Assembly: GCA_902594005.1 (NCBI GenBank)
Contig: CACJKN010000004.1
Coordinates: 1 to 63,668 of the forward strand
DNA length: 63,668 bases
Direction of reading: 5' to 3'
From: an uncultured SAR86 cluster bacterium
GTDB lineage: Bacteria; Pseudomonadota; Gammaproteobacteria; Magnimaribacterales; D2472
Shown: positions 27,857 through 36,372 of the stretch, one piece after another
Position numbering within the stretch: position 1 is the stretch's first letter
Layout of the letters: every line of letters starts with the position of its first letter
Made by a program: the position numbers and the translations under genes
The notes under the pieces: generated by a model
What the model was told of the DNA's origin: nothing
The model's database searches: none
What the model saw: the letters and a program-made list of their open reading frames with translations, nothing else

Positions 27857-29560
27857 ATGAGAAATTTCTTAATAATACCTATTTTATTCATTTTTTTAGC
27901 AAGTTGTTCAAATTCAGAAGATTTTGATATTCCTAAAATTAGTAAGCTTGAAAAACTAGAGGAGCATTCAAATCAATTTATAAAGGGTATATATTCTTAT
28001 GATAACGGAATTCATGTCGCGATTGGCTTTGGTATTGCTAATTCAATAATGGTAGAAGGAGAGGGAGGCAATATTATCATTGATACAACTGATGATGTTT
28101 CTCAAGCTAAAGAAGTTTTAAGCGAATTCCAAAAGATTAATCAAAATCCAATTAAGGCAATTATATATACACACAACCATGGAGATCATGTTTTTGGTGC
28201 CTCTGAATTTTATAATGCTCAAGAGGAAAAACCCTTAGTAATTGCCCACTCAACAACAGCAGAGAAAGTCGAAAAGATTCTTGGAATCATAAATCCAATT
28301 ATTACCCTCAGGAGTGGAAAGATGTTTGGAACAAATCTTGATGATAATGAGCTTATAAATGTAGGTCTGGGTCCATATTTAAGTGCTGGAAGGAGTTCGC
28401 CAGGATATATTGCTCCAACGATGACCTTTGAAAAAGAGCTTAAGCTTGAAATAGCAGGACATAAGGTTGAGCTTTATCACGCTCCGGGTGAAACAGATGA
28501 TCAATTATTTGTATGGTTTCCAGAATTGTCTGCACTTATGCCTGGCGATAATTTTTACACAACATTTCCCAATCTTTATACAATCAGAGGCACCTCGCAT
28601 CGTGATGTTACAGGCTGGGTGAACAGTATTGATAAAATGAGATCGCTAGATCCACAATACCTTTTCCCGAGCCATACAATGCCAGTTGAAGGTGAGGAAA
28701 TATCAAATGCACTAATTATTTATAGGGATGGCATGCAGTATGTCCACGACCAAACGGTTAGATTAATGAATAAAGGACTTACGCCAGATGAGATTGTTGA
28801 GCAGCTTGATCTGCCTCAAAATCTGAAAGAATCGCCATACCTAGCTGAGTTTTATGGAACCGTTAGATATTCAGTTAGAAGTATTTTTAATGGGTATTTA
28901 GGCTGGTTTAGTGGAGATTTAGCTGATTTAGATCCATTAAATATAGACGAGAGATCTCAAAAGATTTCTAATTTAGTAGGAGGTAATGAAAATTTATTCT
29001 CTGAGCTGACTAGAGCCAGTGATGCAAACGAGCATCAATGGGTTTTAGAGCTATCAAATATGTTAATTAGCTTGGACTTCAAGACTGAAGAAGTAATGAA
29101 AATTAGGAATAAGTCTGTCATGCAGATTGGCATTCATGAAACTAACCCACCAAAGAGGAATTTTTTCCTTTCTTCTGCAAAAGAGTTCATGGAAGGTAGA
29201 GATCCAGCAATAGGATTGTCTAATAGCGATACACTTTATCAGATTCCTGTAGAGAACTTTTTCAGCATTTTATCTGTTAGGCTAAATCCTTCTAAAGTTG
29301 ATGGAGAGTTAACGAGTGGATGTTTTGTTTTTGATAATAAGAAAAAGATTAAAACTACTATAAGAAACCAAGTATTAGAGATTTCATCCTATTTTGAAGA
29401 AGAAGACTGCGATTTTATTATTTCAAGCGAAGAAATAACTTTCAAAGAAGTATTAGCTGGATTAAAAGGCCCTATAAAAACTTTAGGCGCTGGTGAAATG
29501 GAAATGAAAAAAGGCAACTCAGTTGCCTTTCTCACTTATTTATCAAAATTTACTGATTAA
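27857..29560 (+). CDS. Lipoprotein MBL-fold alkyl/aryl-sulfatase
   Basis: 567 residues from ATG 27857, chosen because it gives a compact lipoprotein signal (lipobox LASC, Cys17) and has TGAGG at 27846-27850; upstream in-frame ATGs at 27842 and 27815 run into mnmC. The metallo-beta-lactamase motif THNHGDH is at 105-111, with further ligands in APGETDDQ and PGDNFYT, and an SCP2-like tail at the C-terminus, the layout of SdsA1-type alkyl sulfatases. It would release sulfate from alkyl sulfates. Its 3' end overlaps the convergent acyl-CoA dehydrogenase by 4 nt and contains a hairpin acting on the other strand. Confidence 0.88.
   Translation: MRNFLIIPILFIFLASCSNSEDFDIPKISKLEKLEEHSNQFIKGIYSYDNGIHVAIGFGIANSIMVEGEGGNIIIDTTDDVSQAKEVLSEFQKINQNPIKAIIYTHNHGDHVFGASEFYNAQEEKPLVIAHSTTAEKVEKILGIINPIITLRSGKMFGTNLDDNELINVGLGPYLSAGRSSPGYIAPTMTFEKELKLEIAGHKVELYHAPGETDDQLFVWFPELSALMPGDNFYTTFPNLYTIRGTSHRDVTGWVNSIDKMRSLDPQYLFPSHTMPVEGEEISNALIIYRDGMQYVHDQTVRLMNKGLTPDEIVEQLDLPQNLKESPYLAEFYGTVRYSVRSIFNGYLGWFSGDLADLDPLNIDERSQKISNLVGGNENLFSELTRASDANEHQWVLELSNMLISLDFKTEEVMKIRNKSVMQIGIHETNPPKRNFFLSSAKEFMEGRDPAIGLSNSDTLYQIPVENFFSILSVRLNPSKVDGELTSGCFVFDNKKKIKTTIRNQVLEISSYFEEEDCDFIISSEEITFKEVLAGLKGPIKTLGAGEMEMKKGNSVAFLTYLSKFTD
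29503..29531 (-). terminator. Minus-strand Rho-independent terminator inside the sulfatase 3' coding region
   Basis: Arms AAAGGCAA (29509-29516) and TTGCCTTT (29522-29529 approximately) flank a 5-nt loop. Read on the minus strand the hairpin is followed by a run of six Ts, about 26 nt past the stop of the acyl-CoA dehydrogenase at 29557. On the plus strand there is no T-run, and the bases encode the sulfatase C-terminus. Confidence 0.82.
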
Positions 29561-30783
29561 GAGCCGCTAGGTATATCCTTAAAGGCAAGACCTTTATCAG
29601 CTCTTGCTTCTTGAGGTAGACCAAGAACACGCTCAGCAATAATATTTTTAAGGATTTCATCGGTTCCACCGGCAATTCTCAGGCCAGCTGCACCCATCCA
29701 CGCCATTTGGAATTTTATAAAATCAGACTCCTCATCCATAAGCATGCCTGACATGTCTGATGAGTCCATTCCAAAGTTACCTATTGCTTGAAGCTTATTA
29801 GCACTTACAATTTTTGTGATTGAAGCTTCAGGTCCAGGAGTATCTCCTCTAGAAAGTGCTGACATAGTTCTGAGTTTTGTATTTTTAAGCCCTGATGCCT
29901 CACAATACCAATCAGCAATAGACTCCCTTACAGCATTATTATCAATTAGCTGTTCTCCATCCTTATCATGTTTTTTTGCTAGCTCAAAAGCTTCATTAGC
30001 ATCCACTCCATCAGCATCACCAACTGCAAGCCTTTCATTCATTAGAGTAGTGATAGCAACTTTCCATCCATCACCAATTTCACCTAGTCTTTGTGAGTCA
30101 GGTATAACCACATCATTAAAATAGACCTCATTGAAACTGGAACCACCTGTTAGCTGTTTAATAGGTTTAACTTCAATTCCTGGAGATTTCATATCAACAA
30201 AGAAAAAGGTGAGGCCTTTGTGTTTTTCTAAACCTGGATCATGCCTGACAACCAAAATACCGTAGTCAGAGAAATGAGCACCAGAAGTCCATACTTTTTG
30301 ACCGTTTACAATCCAATTCTCCCCATCTTGAACAGCTTTAGATCTTAGTCCAGCAACATCAGAACCTGCAGATGGCTCTGAAAACAACTGACACCATATT
30401 TCTTTTCCTTCAGCCATTGGTGGCAAGTATCTTTCTTTTTGTTCATCAGTTGCATATTCCATCATAACAGGACCAGCCATACCAAGACCTATCTCATAAA
30501 CCCCTTTAGGAACATTAAACTTTGATTCCTCTTGAGCCCAGATAATCCTTTCAATAGGCGTAGCACCGATTCCTCCGAATTCTTTTGGCCAATGGATCAT
30601 TGCCCAGCCAGCATCATATTTTTTCTTCTGCCATTCAGCAGCTGCCTCTAGCAAACTTTTATTACCAACATTCATATTTTTTGTAGAATTAGTCTTCTTT
30701 GTTTTGAGCTCAGCATTGGCATCTAACCAAGCTCTGCACTTAGCTCTAAATTCTGCTTCTTGTGGAGTATCATTAAAATCCAT
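29557..30783 (-). CDS. Acyl-CoA dehydrogenase, alpha-type subunit of a probable heteromeric pair
   Basis: 408 residues with the three-domain acyl-CoA dehydrogenase fold: CQLFSEPSAGSD (FAD/substrate contact), GQKVWTSGAHFSDYG, and C-terminal GGTDEILKNIIAERVLGLP. The C-terminal sequence after AGLRIAGGTDEI lacks the GF-T-W-E glutamate seen in its neighbour. This resembles the two-subunit acyl-CoA dehydrogenases of steroid side-chain and isoprenoid degradation. It oxidises acyl-CoA to enoyl-CoA, passing electrons to ETF. The gene follows its partner after 8 nt. Confidence 0.9.
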   Translation of the reverse strand: MDFNDTPQEAEFRAKCRAWLDANAELKTKKTNSTKNMNVGNKSLLEAAAEWQKKKYDAGWAMIHWPKEFGGIGATPIERIIWAQEESKFNVPKGVYEIGLGMAGPVMMEYATDEQKERYLPPMAEGKEIWCQLFSEPSAGSDVAGLRSKAVQDGENWIVNGQKVWTSGAHFSDYGILVVRHDPGLEKHKGLTFFFVDMKSPGIEVKPIKQLTGGSSFNEVYFNDVVIPDSQRLGEIGDGWKVAITTLMNERLAVGDADGVDANEAFELAKKHDKDGEQLIDNNAVRESIADWYCEASGLKNTKLRTMSALSRGDTPGPEASITKIVSANKLQAIGNFGMDSSDMSGMLMDEESDFIKFQMAWMGAAGLRIAGGTDEILKNIIAERVLGLPQEARADKGLAFKDIPSGS

Positions 30784-30791
30784 ATTTTCTC

Positions 30792-31907
30792 CTATAGTTT
30801 AATATTTGCTTGTTCTAAGCTTTTAATAAGTTTTTCGCGCCATGATGGCAACGAACCCAAGTTAAGTGAAAGCACTTTAGATCTTTTATAGAACATATGA
30901 CAGTCATACTCCCATGTAAACCCGTTACCGCCATGCGTTTGAATATTTTCTTGAGAACATAGCTGGAAAGCTTTGGTTGCAGAAACTCTGGCCGTTGCAG
31001 CGGCTGTTGGAAGTTCAGCTGCATTTGAAGATAGAGCCCATGCTCCATAAAAAGAGTTTGATTTAGCTAGAGTTAAAGCTACATACATGTCAGCCAATTT
31101 ATGCTTCATTGATTGGAAAGATCCTATCGGTCTTCCAAATGCATACCTTTCTTTTGCATATGTATTAGCCATATCTAGACTTGCTTGTGCGCCGCCTATT
31201 TGTTCAAAGGAGAATAAAACCGCAGCGTGGTCCATAATTTTTTCAAGGTTTGACCAACCTGATTCCTCATCGCCAATTATTTCAGCATTAGCGTCATTAA
31301 AAGAAACTGAATAATAGCCTCTGCTTTCATCGATATTTCTTTGAACAGTAATATCAACATCATCTGAATTTAGATCTGCAACACATAAAGAAACACTATC
31401 ACCATTTTTTGCTACAACAACTGCATGAGTAGCTACTTCTGCATCAGGAACTGCAATCTTAGTTCCAGAAAGTTTTCCATCTTTAAGTTCCACGGAAATA
31501 TTATTTATAGTAGGAGCTGAATTTGTTTCTGCAATTGCAAGAGTTCCAATAACGTCTCCGGTTACTAATTTTGGAAGGATTGATTGTTTTTGCTCCTCAC
31601 TACCAAATTCAATTAGGGTCTCAGTAAACAAATATACTGAGGAGGAGAAGGGTACTGGAGCAAGCTGTCTTCCAAGCTCTTCAGCAATGACGCATAACTC
31701 TAAGTGAGAAAGCCCTAATCCTTGATACTCTTCTGGTATTCTAATACCAGTCCATCCAAGCTCTACAATCTTATTCCAAAGGTCTTGGTCATAAGTTTTA
31801 TCACTATCCATAACTGCTCTATTTATTTTTAGAGCATCTTCTTTAGTTAAAAATTTTTTAGCTTCTTCTTGAAGAAGTTTTTGATCGTCTGAGAAATCTA
31901 GATTCAT
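30792..31907 (-). CDS. Acyl-CoA dehydrogenase, partner subunit
   Basis: 371 residues, shorter than the usual 380-400. The N-terminal helical domain has IRIPEEYQGLG and ELCVIAEELGRQ; the central strand domain is weakly conserved (LAIAETNSAPT). The C-terminal HGGNGFTWEYDCHMFYKR contains the glutamate that serves as base in this subgroup. It is first in a two-gene minus-strand operon with the adjacent dehydrogenase and probably forms a heterotetramer with it, as FadE pairs do in actinobacterial cholesterol degradation. The substrate is unknown. Confidence 0.88.
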   Translation of the reverse strand: MNLDFSDDQKLLQEEAKKFLTKEDALKINRAVMDSDKTYDQDLWNKIVELGWTGIRIPEEYQGLGLSHLELCVIAEELGRQLAPVPFSSSVYLFTETLIEFGSEEQKQSILPKLVTGDVIGTLAIAETNSAPTINNISVELKDGKLSGTKIAVPDAEVATHAVVVAKNGDSVSLCVADLNSDDVDITVQRNIDESRGYYSVSFNDANAEIIGDEESGWSNLEKIMDHAAVLFSFEQIGGAQASLDMANTYAKERYAFGRPIGSFQSMKHKLADMYVALTLAKSNSFYGAWALSSNAAELPTAAATARVSATKAFQLCSQENIQTHGGNGFTWEYDCHMFYKRSKVLSLNLGSLPSWREKLIKSLEQANIKL

Positions 31908-31985
31908 AATTTTTTTTTCAGTTAAAATATACTTTTACAAAGCTAATAAATTATATTACTTTTAAAAAAATATATAAATTAACTT

Positions 31986-32597
31986 ATGAAAGTAAGCAGA
32001 GAAGATAGTATTAACTTTAAGCCACAAAAAAATAGTAGCTTGATGCTTGGCATAATATTTGTTGCCATACTGGGCGCAGTTCTCTTCTTGCTTCTCAGGT
32101 CCGAACAAACAAGCACCAAAATTGATTCAACCTCTGCCTCATTAGATGACAGATTGTCTAAAATTGAAGATCAGCTACTTATGTTAGATGAGGTAAATTC
32201 AGATTCCCTTATTGAGGTTGGCGCAGAACTACAATTTTTAGATAAAGAGATTAGAAAGCTTTGGGACCTTAGCAATAAAAGAAATAAAGTTAATATCGAA
32301 AAACTTACGAAAAGCTTAAATGAGCTTATCCAAAAATATAATAAAACGGATAAAGAAATCGATGATGCTATAGCTTCAATCAATACTGAATTAAATAATT
32401 TAACTCAGTCAATTGAAAATCAGCCAGACTTATCAGGAACTGTCAGCCAGTCAGAAGCTGAAATAAGATCTCTTAAAAGACAAATTCTTTTTATAGAGGA
32501 GTCTGTTCAAGCTCTTGAAGCTTACAGAACTCAAAATAATCAGATTCTTCTTGAGATACAAAATTCTATAAATAATGAAGTTGTAATAGATGAATAG
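31986..32597 (+). CDS. Membrane-anchored coiled-coil protein of unknown function
   Basis: 203 residues. A short charged cytoplasmic N-terminus, one membrane helix (about 20-38) and then a long heptad-patterned region rich in Leu, Ile, Glu and Lys (about 50-195), predicted to be a periplasmic coiled coil. The family is not recognised; the layout resembles small envelope or division-related proteins, which is only an analogy. It overlaps the next small membrane gene by 8 nt. Confidence 0.75.
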   Translation: MKVSREDSINFKPQKNSSLMLGIIFVAILGAVLFLLLRSEQTSTKIDSTSASLDDRLSKIEDQLLMLDEVNSDSLIEVGAELQFLDKEIRKLWDLSNKRNKVNIEKLTKSLNELIQKYNKTDKEIDDAIASINTELNNLTQSIENQPDLSGTVSQSEAEIRSLKRQILFIEESVQALEAYRTQNNQILLEIQNSINNEVVIDE

Positions 32598-32802
32598 ATA
32601 TATTCTTCAGGCACTAACTTTATTAGCATTCGTACCACTTATAATCCTGGCTGGTAGTATTTTCATTGTTGTTCTTCCAATCATTCTCTCTGGCATGACC
32701 TACAATGCCTTCAATTACAATAGGATGAAAGAATTCTATATTTATCTTGTTCTAACTTTTGTAAGTATTTTGATAGCTCTTAGCCTGTTGGGAGTTCTCT
32801 AA
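32590..32802 (+). CDS. Small two-helix membrane protein
   Basis: 70 residues: two hydrophobic helices (about 8-33 and 49-69) joined by a short polar loop (NAFNYNRMKEF). Not recognised. It overlaps the coiled-coil gene by 8 nt and precedes the GST-like gene by 2 nt, so it is translated as part of that unit. Confidence 0.7.
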   Translation: MNRYILQALTLLAFVPLIILAGSIFIVVLPIILSGMTYNAFNYNRMKEFYIYLVLTFVSILIALSLLGVL

Positions 32803-32804
32803 TT

Positions 32805-33860
32805 ATGGAATTAGAAAGAATAACTTTGATTGGGGCACCTCCATCTCCGTACACAAGAAAAATGATTTCTTTGCTGAGATACAGACATATAAATTATGAA
32901 ATTATCTGGGGTGATCCAGGAACTATTCTCGATAGCGATGAAATTTTTACAAAACTTAATATTGAAAAACCAAAACCAGCTTTACTTCCAACATTTATTC
33001 TTCCAAATAAAGATGGAGAAATGGAGGCAGTTACTGACTCTACACCGATACTAAGACGCTTTGAAAAAGAGTATTTAGAAAGGAGCGTAATTCCTAAGAA
33101 TCCCGTCCTGTCTTTTTTAAACTTTTTATTGGAAGATTTTGGGGATGAGTGGGCTACGAAATATATGTTCCATTACCGATGGCATTTTAAAGAGGATGCT
33201 GAAAACGCAGCTTCTTTGTTACCACTTAATCATAATGCAAGCCTACCAGATGAGCATTGGAAACAATTTAGTGACTATATAGGACCAAGACAGATTGAAA
33301 GGTTGTGGGTAGTTGGTTCTAACGAGAAGACAGCACCAGTTATTGAAGATAGTTATAAGCGTTTTCTGGCAATTATGGAAAAACATCTTGCTAACAGTCC
33401 ATTTATTCTCGGACAAAAACCAAGCTCAGCAGACTTCGCGATATTTGGCCAACTAACGCAATTAATTGGATTTGATCCCACGTCTAGAAATATAGCTCAT
33501 GAGATTTCTAAGAGAACAGTTGCTTGGATAAACTCAATGGAGGATTTGTCAGGTTTAAAGATTGAGAATAAAGAGTGGCTGGATGTTGACTCTATTCCAT
33601 GTAGCCTGAAAGAGCTTTTTGCAGAAGTCGGTAAAGTTTATGCCCCAGCATTGATTGCAAATGCTAAAGCTTTAGAAAATGGTGATGAAACTTGGGAAAC
33701 GGAAATAGATGGTGTTGCATGGAGTCAAAAAGCTTTTCCATATCAGGCCAAGTGCCTTAAGTGGATAAGAGAAGAATTTAAAAGTCTCTCTGAAGAGGAT
33801 AGGGCGAAGGTATTAGAAATACTCGATGGCTCTGGTTGTGAAAGATTGGTAAAAAGTTGA
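32805..33860 (+). CDS. Glutathione S-transferase-like protein with extended C-terminus
   Basis: 351 residues. The N-terminal thioredoxin fold (about 1-85) has LIGAPPSPYTRKM in place of the usual GST active-site start, with Ser/Pro near the glutathione position, and TDSTPILRRFE, the conserved glutathione-binding block. The C-terminal helical domain extends to about 250, with a further ~100 residues. GST relatives conjugate or reduce electrophiles. It sits immediately before the haloalkane dehalogenase (1-nt gap), suggesting a joint role with haloorganics or other electrophiles. Confidence 0.83.
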   Translation: MELERITLIGAPPSPYTRKMISLLRYRHINYEIIWGDPGTILDSDEIFTKLNIEKPKPALLPTFILPNKDGEMEAVTDSTPILRRFEKEYLERSVIPKNPVLSFLNFLLEDFGDEWATKYMFHYRWHFKEDAENAASLLPLNHNASLPDEHWKQFSDYIGPRQIERLWVVGSNEKTAPVIEDSYKRFLAIMEKHLANSPFILGQKPSSADFAIFGQLTQLIGFDPTSRNIAHEISKRTVAWINSMEDLSGLKIENKEWLDVDSIPCSLKELFAEVGKVYAPALIANAKALENGDETWETEIDGVAWSQKAFPYQAKCLKWIREEFKSLSEEDRAKVLEILDGSGCERLVKS

Positions 33861-33861
33861 T

Positions 33862-34746
33862 ATGAAAATTCTGAGAACTCCAGATGAATGTTTTGATAAT
33901 CTAGAAGATTATCCTTTTGTGCCAAATTATATTGATATAGAGCAAAATGATCAGACATTAAGGATGCATTATCTTGATGAAAACTCTGAATCTGATGAGG
34001 TTGTTTTATTAATGCATGGTGAGCCTACGTGGTCATATCTATATAGAAAAATTATCCCTATCTTAGTTTCTAATGGTAAAAGAGTTATTGCTCCTGATCT
34101 AATTGGATTTGGAAAATCCGATAAACCCGCATCTAGAGAGGATTATTCTTATGCAAACCACATTATTTGGGTCGAGTCATTACTACATAAACTCGATCTT
34201 AAAAATATCATCTTTTTTGCGCAAGATTGGGGTGGCCTCATAGGCCTTAGGTTGTTAGCAAAATATCCAGATTTATATGAAGGGCTAGTAGTATCAAACT
34301 CAGGCCTTCCTGTTGGAAGCGGAGCAACTGAGGGTTTTATGCAGTGGCTGCACTTTAGTCAAAATGTAGAAGACTTTGATTGTGGAAAGATAGTGAATCA
34401 AGGTAGTCTCAAACAACTTAGTGAAGCTGAAATAGCAGCATACAATGCTCCATTTCCTGATGATTCATATAAAGCAGGACCAAGAGTTTTTCCTACTTTA
34501 GTCCCAATAACTAAAGAACATCCTCAAGTTCAAGAAAATATAGAGGCATGGGAAGTGCTAAGAAATTTTAATAAACCTACCATCACTCTTTTTGGTGAGC
34601 ACGATATGGCTTTTATAGGCGGAGAAAAATTCTTTATAGAAAAGATTCCTGGTGCTAAAGATATGCATCACCAAATAATTGATGCAGGACATTTTTCTCA
34701 AGAAAATCAGCCAGAGCTAATTGCAAAAACAATCCTATCAATCTAG
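33862..34746 (+). CDS. Haloalkane dehalogenase-type alpha/beta hydrolase
   Basis: 294 residues. The HGEPTWSYLYRK oxyanion-side block is diagnostic of haloalkane dehalogenases, subfamily I. The nucleophile is Asp122 in QDWGG (Trp123 beside it is a halide-stabilising residue), the acid is Asp248 in GEHDMAF and the base is His277 in DAGHF. It would hydrolyse C-halogen bonds to alcohols in the cytoplasm. It starts 1 nt after the GST-like gene. Natural marine substrates are unknown. Confidence 0.9.
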   Translation: MKILRTPDECFDNLEDYPFVPNYIDIEQNDQTLRMHYLDENSESDEVVLLMHGEPTWSYLYRKIIPILVSNGKRVIAPDLIGFGKSDKPASREDYSYANHIIWVESLLHKLDLKNIIFFAQDWGGLIGLRLLAKYPDLYEGLVVSNSGLPVGSGATEGFMQWLHFSQNVEDFDCGKIVNQGSLKQLSEAEIAAYNAPFPDDSYKAGPRVFPTLVPITKEHPQVQENIEAWEVLRNFNKPTITLFGEHDMAFIGGEKFFIEKIPGAKDMHHQIIDAGHFSQENQPELIAKTILSI

Positions 34747-34757
34747 GTAAGATAATA

Positions 34758-34763
34758 TATAAT
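34758..34763 (+). promoter_or_regulatory. Candidate -10 box for tRNA-Leu
   Basis: A perfect TATAAT ends 11 nt before the tRNA 5' end. No good -35 box was seen at 16-18 nt upstream, so the tRNA may also be read from the upstream operon. Confidence 0.45.
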
Positions 34764-34774
34764 TCTTCTACCCT

Positions 34775-34859
34775 GGGGATGTGATGGAACTGGTAGACAT
34801 GCTTGGCTTAGAACCAAGTGCCGCAAGGCGTGGGGGTTCGACTCCCTCCATCCCTACCA
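34775..34859 (+). tRNA. tRNA-Leu(UAG)
   Basis: The cloverleaf folds with the acceptor GGGGATG pairing to CATCCCT (first pair G-U), a long variable arm typical of class II tRNA, anticodon stem CTTGG/CCAAG with loop CTTAGAA giving anticodon TAG (reads CUA and relatives), a TTCGA T-loop and encoded ACCA. Only 20 nt separate its 3' end from the next ATG. Confidence 0.96.
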
Positions 34860-34879
34860 ATTTGTAATATAATAAAATC

Positions 34880-35260
34880 ATGGATAAATTATTTAATATT
34901 CTTACCTATGTAATAGGTTTTCTTTTCTTGTTGATGGGCCTTCAGTGGCTGGTTGATCCAACTTCAGCTGCAGCAGGTTTAGGTATGAGCTTGCTCTCTG
35001 GTCACGGTCTCAGTACGCAAATTGGAGATCTTGCAAGTTTCTTTCTTGTTGTTGGTGTTTTCACCCTTTGTGCGGCTATCAAAAAGAATAAAGTTTGGTT
35101 ATATACGCCAATTGCCTTATTTGGTCTTGCAGCTGTTTCAAGATTAATTGCATTTGTATTTCATGATGCAGCTTTATCGACCGATAAAATCTTGGTCGAA
35201 TTGGTATTAGCAGGGTTTTTGCTCTTTTTAGTCAAACGAAAAGAAAACAGTTTTTCCTAA
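34880..35260 (+). CDS. Small four-helix membrane protein, DUF4345-like
   Basis: 126 residues with four predicted membrane helices. The GLGMSLLSGHGLSTQIGDLASFFL region and the spacing of helices resemble DUF4345 proteins, of unknown function. The C-terminus is lysine-rich and cytoplasmic. The gene begins 20 nt after tRNA-Leu and is followed 3 nt later by a beta-propeller fragment protein. Similar small membrane proteins lie at 41969 and 42376. Confidence 0.65.
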   Translation: MDKLFNILTYVIGFLFLLMGLQWLVDPTSAAAGLGMSLLSGHGLSTQIGDLASFFLVVGVFTLCAAIKKNKVWLYTPIALFGLAAVSRLIAFVFHDAALSTDKILVELVLAGFLLFLVKRKENSFS

Positions 35261-35263
35261 CCA

Positions 35264-35884
35264 ATGGAAAAAATAGGAATTTTTGGAAAGAAAAATTCAG
35301 TCGTAAAGTACAATTTGGATACCCATGAGTCTTTGTGGGTTGCAGATTTACCTCACGGACAAACCCCAAAAGCCATAGCTCAGTATGAGGATTTCCTCCT
35401 CGTAATTCACCAAAATTGGGCAGGCACAAAAAACATAAGTTGTTTTAGTGAAAGTTCAGGTAATTTATTGTGGAGATATCGTTATGATTTTCTGTGTGGT
35501 TGGAATATTTATTTTCAGCCAATCTTTATCGGAAAGGATTTAATTTTTAAATCTGGGGCAGTGGATTTCACAAAACTTTGTTGTGAGACAGGAAGAATAA
35601 TTTATAAGAAAACCATAAAGCAAAAGAAACTTTTTTCCTTTGAAAAATTTGAGATTATTTATGTTGGTGAGACTTTGATAGCTTTTTCTAACAAAGAGAT
35701 AAGAAAAATTGATATTGCATCAGGCCAAAGCGAGATAGATCATGAGCTTACTAAAAAATTTAATGTAAATGGTGTCACAGCATACCTTGGTAATGGAGTT
35801 TCTTTTGTTTCTTCAATTTCTTCATTGAATCAACAACTTGAAGATGAAGCAGCCGCAGCTTCAACCACTACTCCAGCAGGATAA
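35264..35884 (+). CDS. PQQ-/quinoprotein-like repeat protein, cytoplasmic
   Basis: 206 residues without a signal peptide. Repeating units such as SSGNLLWRYRYD and ETGRIIYKKT, and KIDIASGQSEID, look like blades of a PQQ-like (quinoprotein alcohol dehydrogenase-like) propeller, but there are only about four such units, too few for a complete propeller. Several cysteines, including a CC pair, are present. The C-terminus ends in an Ala/Thr-rich tail. Function is unknown. Confidence 0.6.
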   Translation: MEKIGIFGKKNSVVKYNLDTHESLWVADLPHGQTPKAIAQYEDFLLVIHQNWAGTKNISCFSESSGNLLWRYRYDFLCGWNIYFQPIFIGKDLIFKSGAVDFTKLCCETGRIIYKKTIKQKKLFSFEKFEIIYVGETLIAFSNKEIRKIDIASGQSEIDHELTKKFNVNGVTAYLGNGVSFVSSISSLNQQLEDEAAAASTTTPAG

Positions 35885-35924
35885 GCTTATTAGCATTTTA
35901 GCTATTGATTGATATAATTTTTTC

Positions 35925-36368
35925 ATGGAAACAAAAATACCTCCGCCAATAGTCACTCTTATATTTATTTTCTTAATAGCTTTTTCAAATAGGCTTGTCG
36001 AACCTTTTAGTTTTGAATATCAAACACCTCTTGGAGTTTTGATAATTATTGGTGGTTTGTCGATTTTGATTTCAGCTGCCAGAGTCTTCAAGCAGCTAGA
36101 AACTACTATTAACCCAATGCAACCTTCGCAAGCTTCAAAACTTGCCATCATAGGTCCCTTCAAATATACCCGTAATCCAATGTATCTAGGAATGAGCATA
36201 ATGTTAATAGGTTTTGGATTAATCTTTGGCGCCAAGCTTACAATTTGTTTAGTGGCACTGTTCGTGCTTTATATAACTTTTTTCCAAATAATGCCTGAAG
36301 AGCGCGCAATGCAAGAAAAATTTACTGACTGGGAAGATTATTGCTCAAAAGTTAGAAGGTGGTTATAA
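35925..36368 (+). CDS. Isoprenylcysteine carboxyl methyltransferase-family membrane protein
   Basis: 147 residues with four hydrophobic helices. GPFKYTRNPMYLG is the conserved ICMT/PEMT SAM-binding segment, and the late PEERAMQEKFTDWEDYCSKVRRW matches the family's E-E-x-x-L-x-x-x-F-x-x-x-Y-x-x-x-V-x-R-W pattern (shown in parts). Bacterial members methylate small lipophilic or isoprenoid molecules. It precedes the P450 gene by 4 nt, so the two may act on one hydrophobic substrate. Confidence 0.87.
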   Translation: METKIPPPIVTLIFIFLIAFSNRLVEPFSFEYQTPLGVLIIIGGLSILISAARVFKQLETTINPMQPSQASKLAIIGPFKYTRNPMYLGMSIMLIGFGLIFGAKLTICLVALFVLYITFFQIMPEERAMQEKFTDWEDYCSKVRRWL

Positions 36369-36372
36369 AAAA

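Noticed and set aside
29509-29531. Sulfatase terminator on the plus strand
   Set aside because: The hairpin lies before the sulfatase stop and has no T-run on the plus strand; it fits the minus-strand operon.
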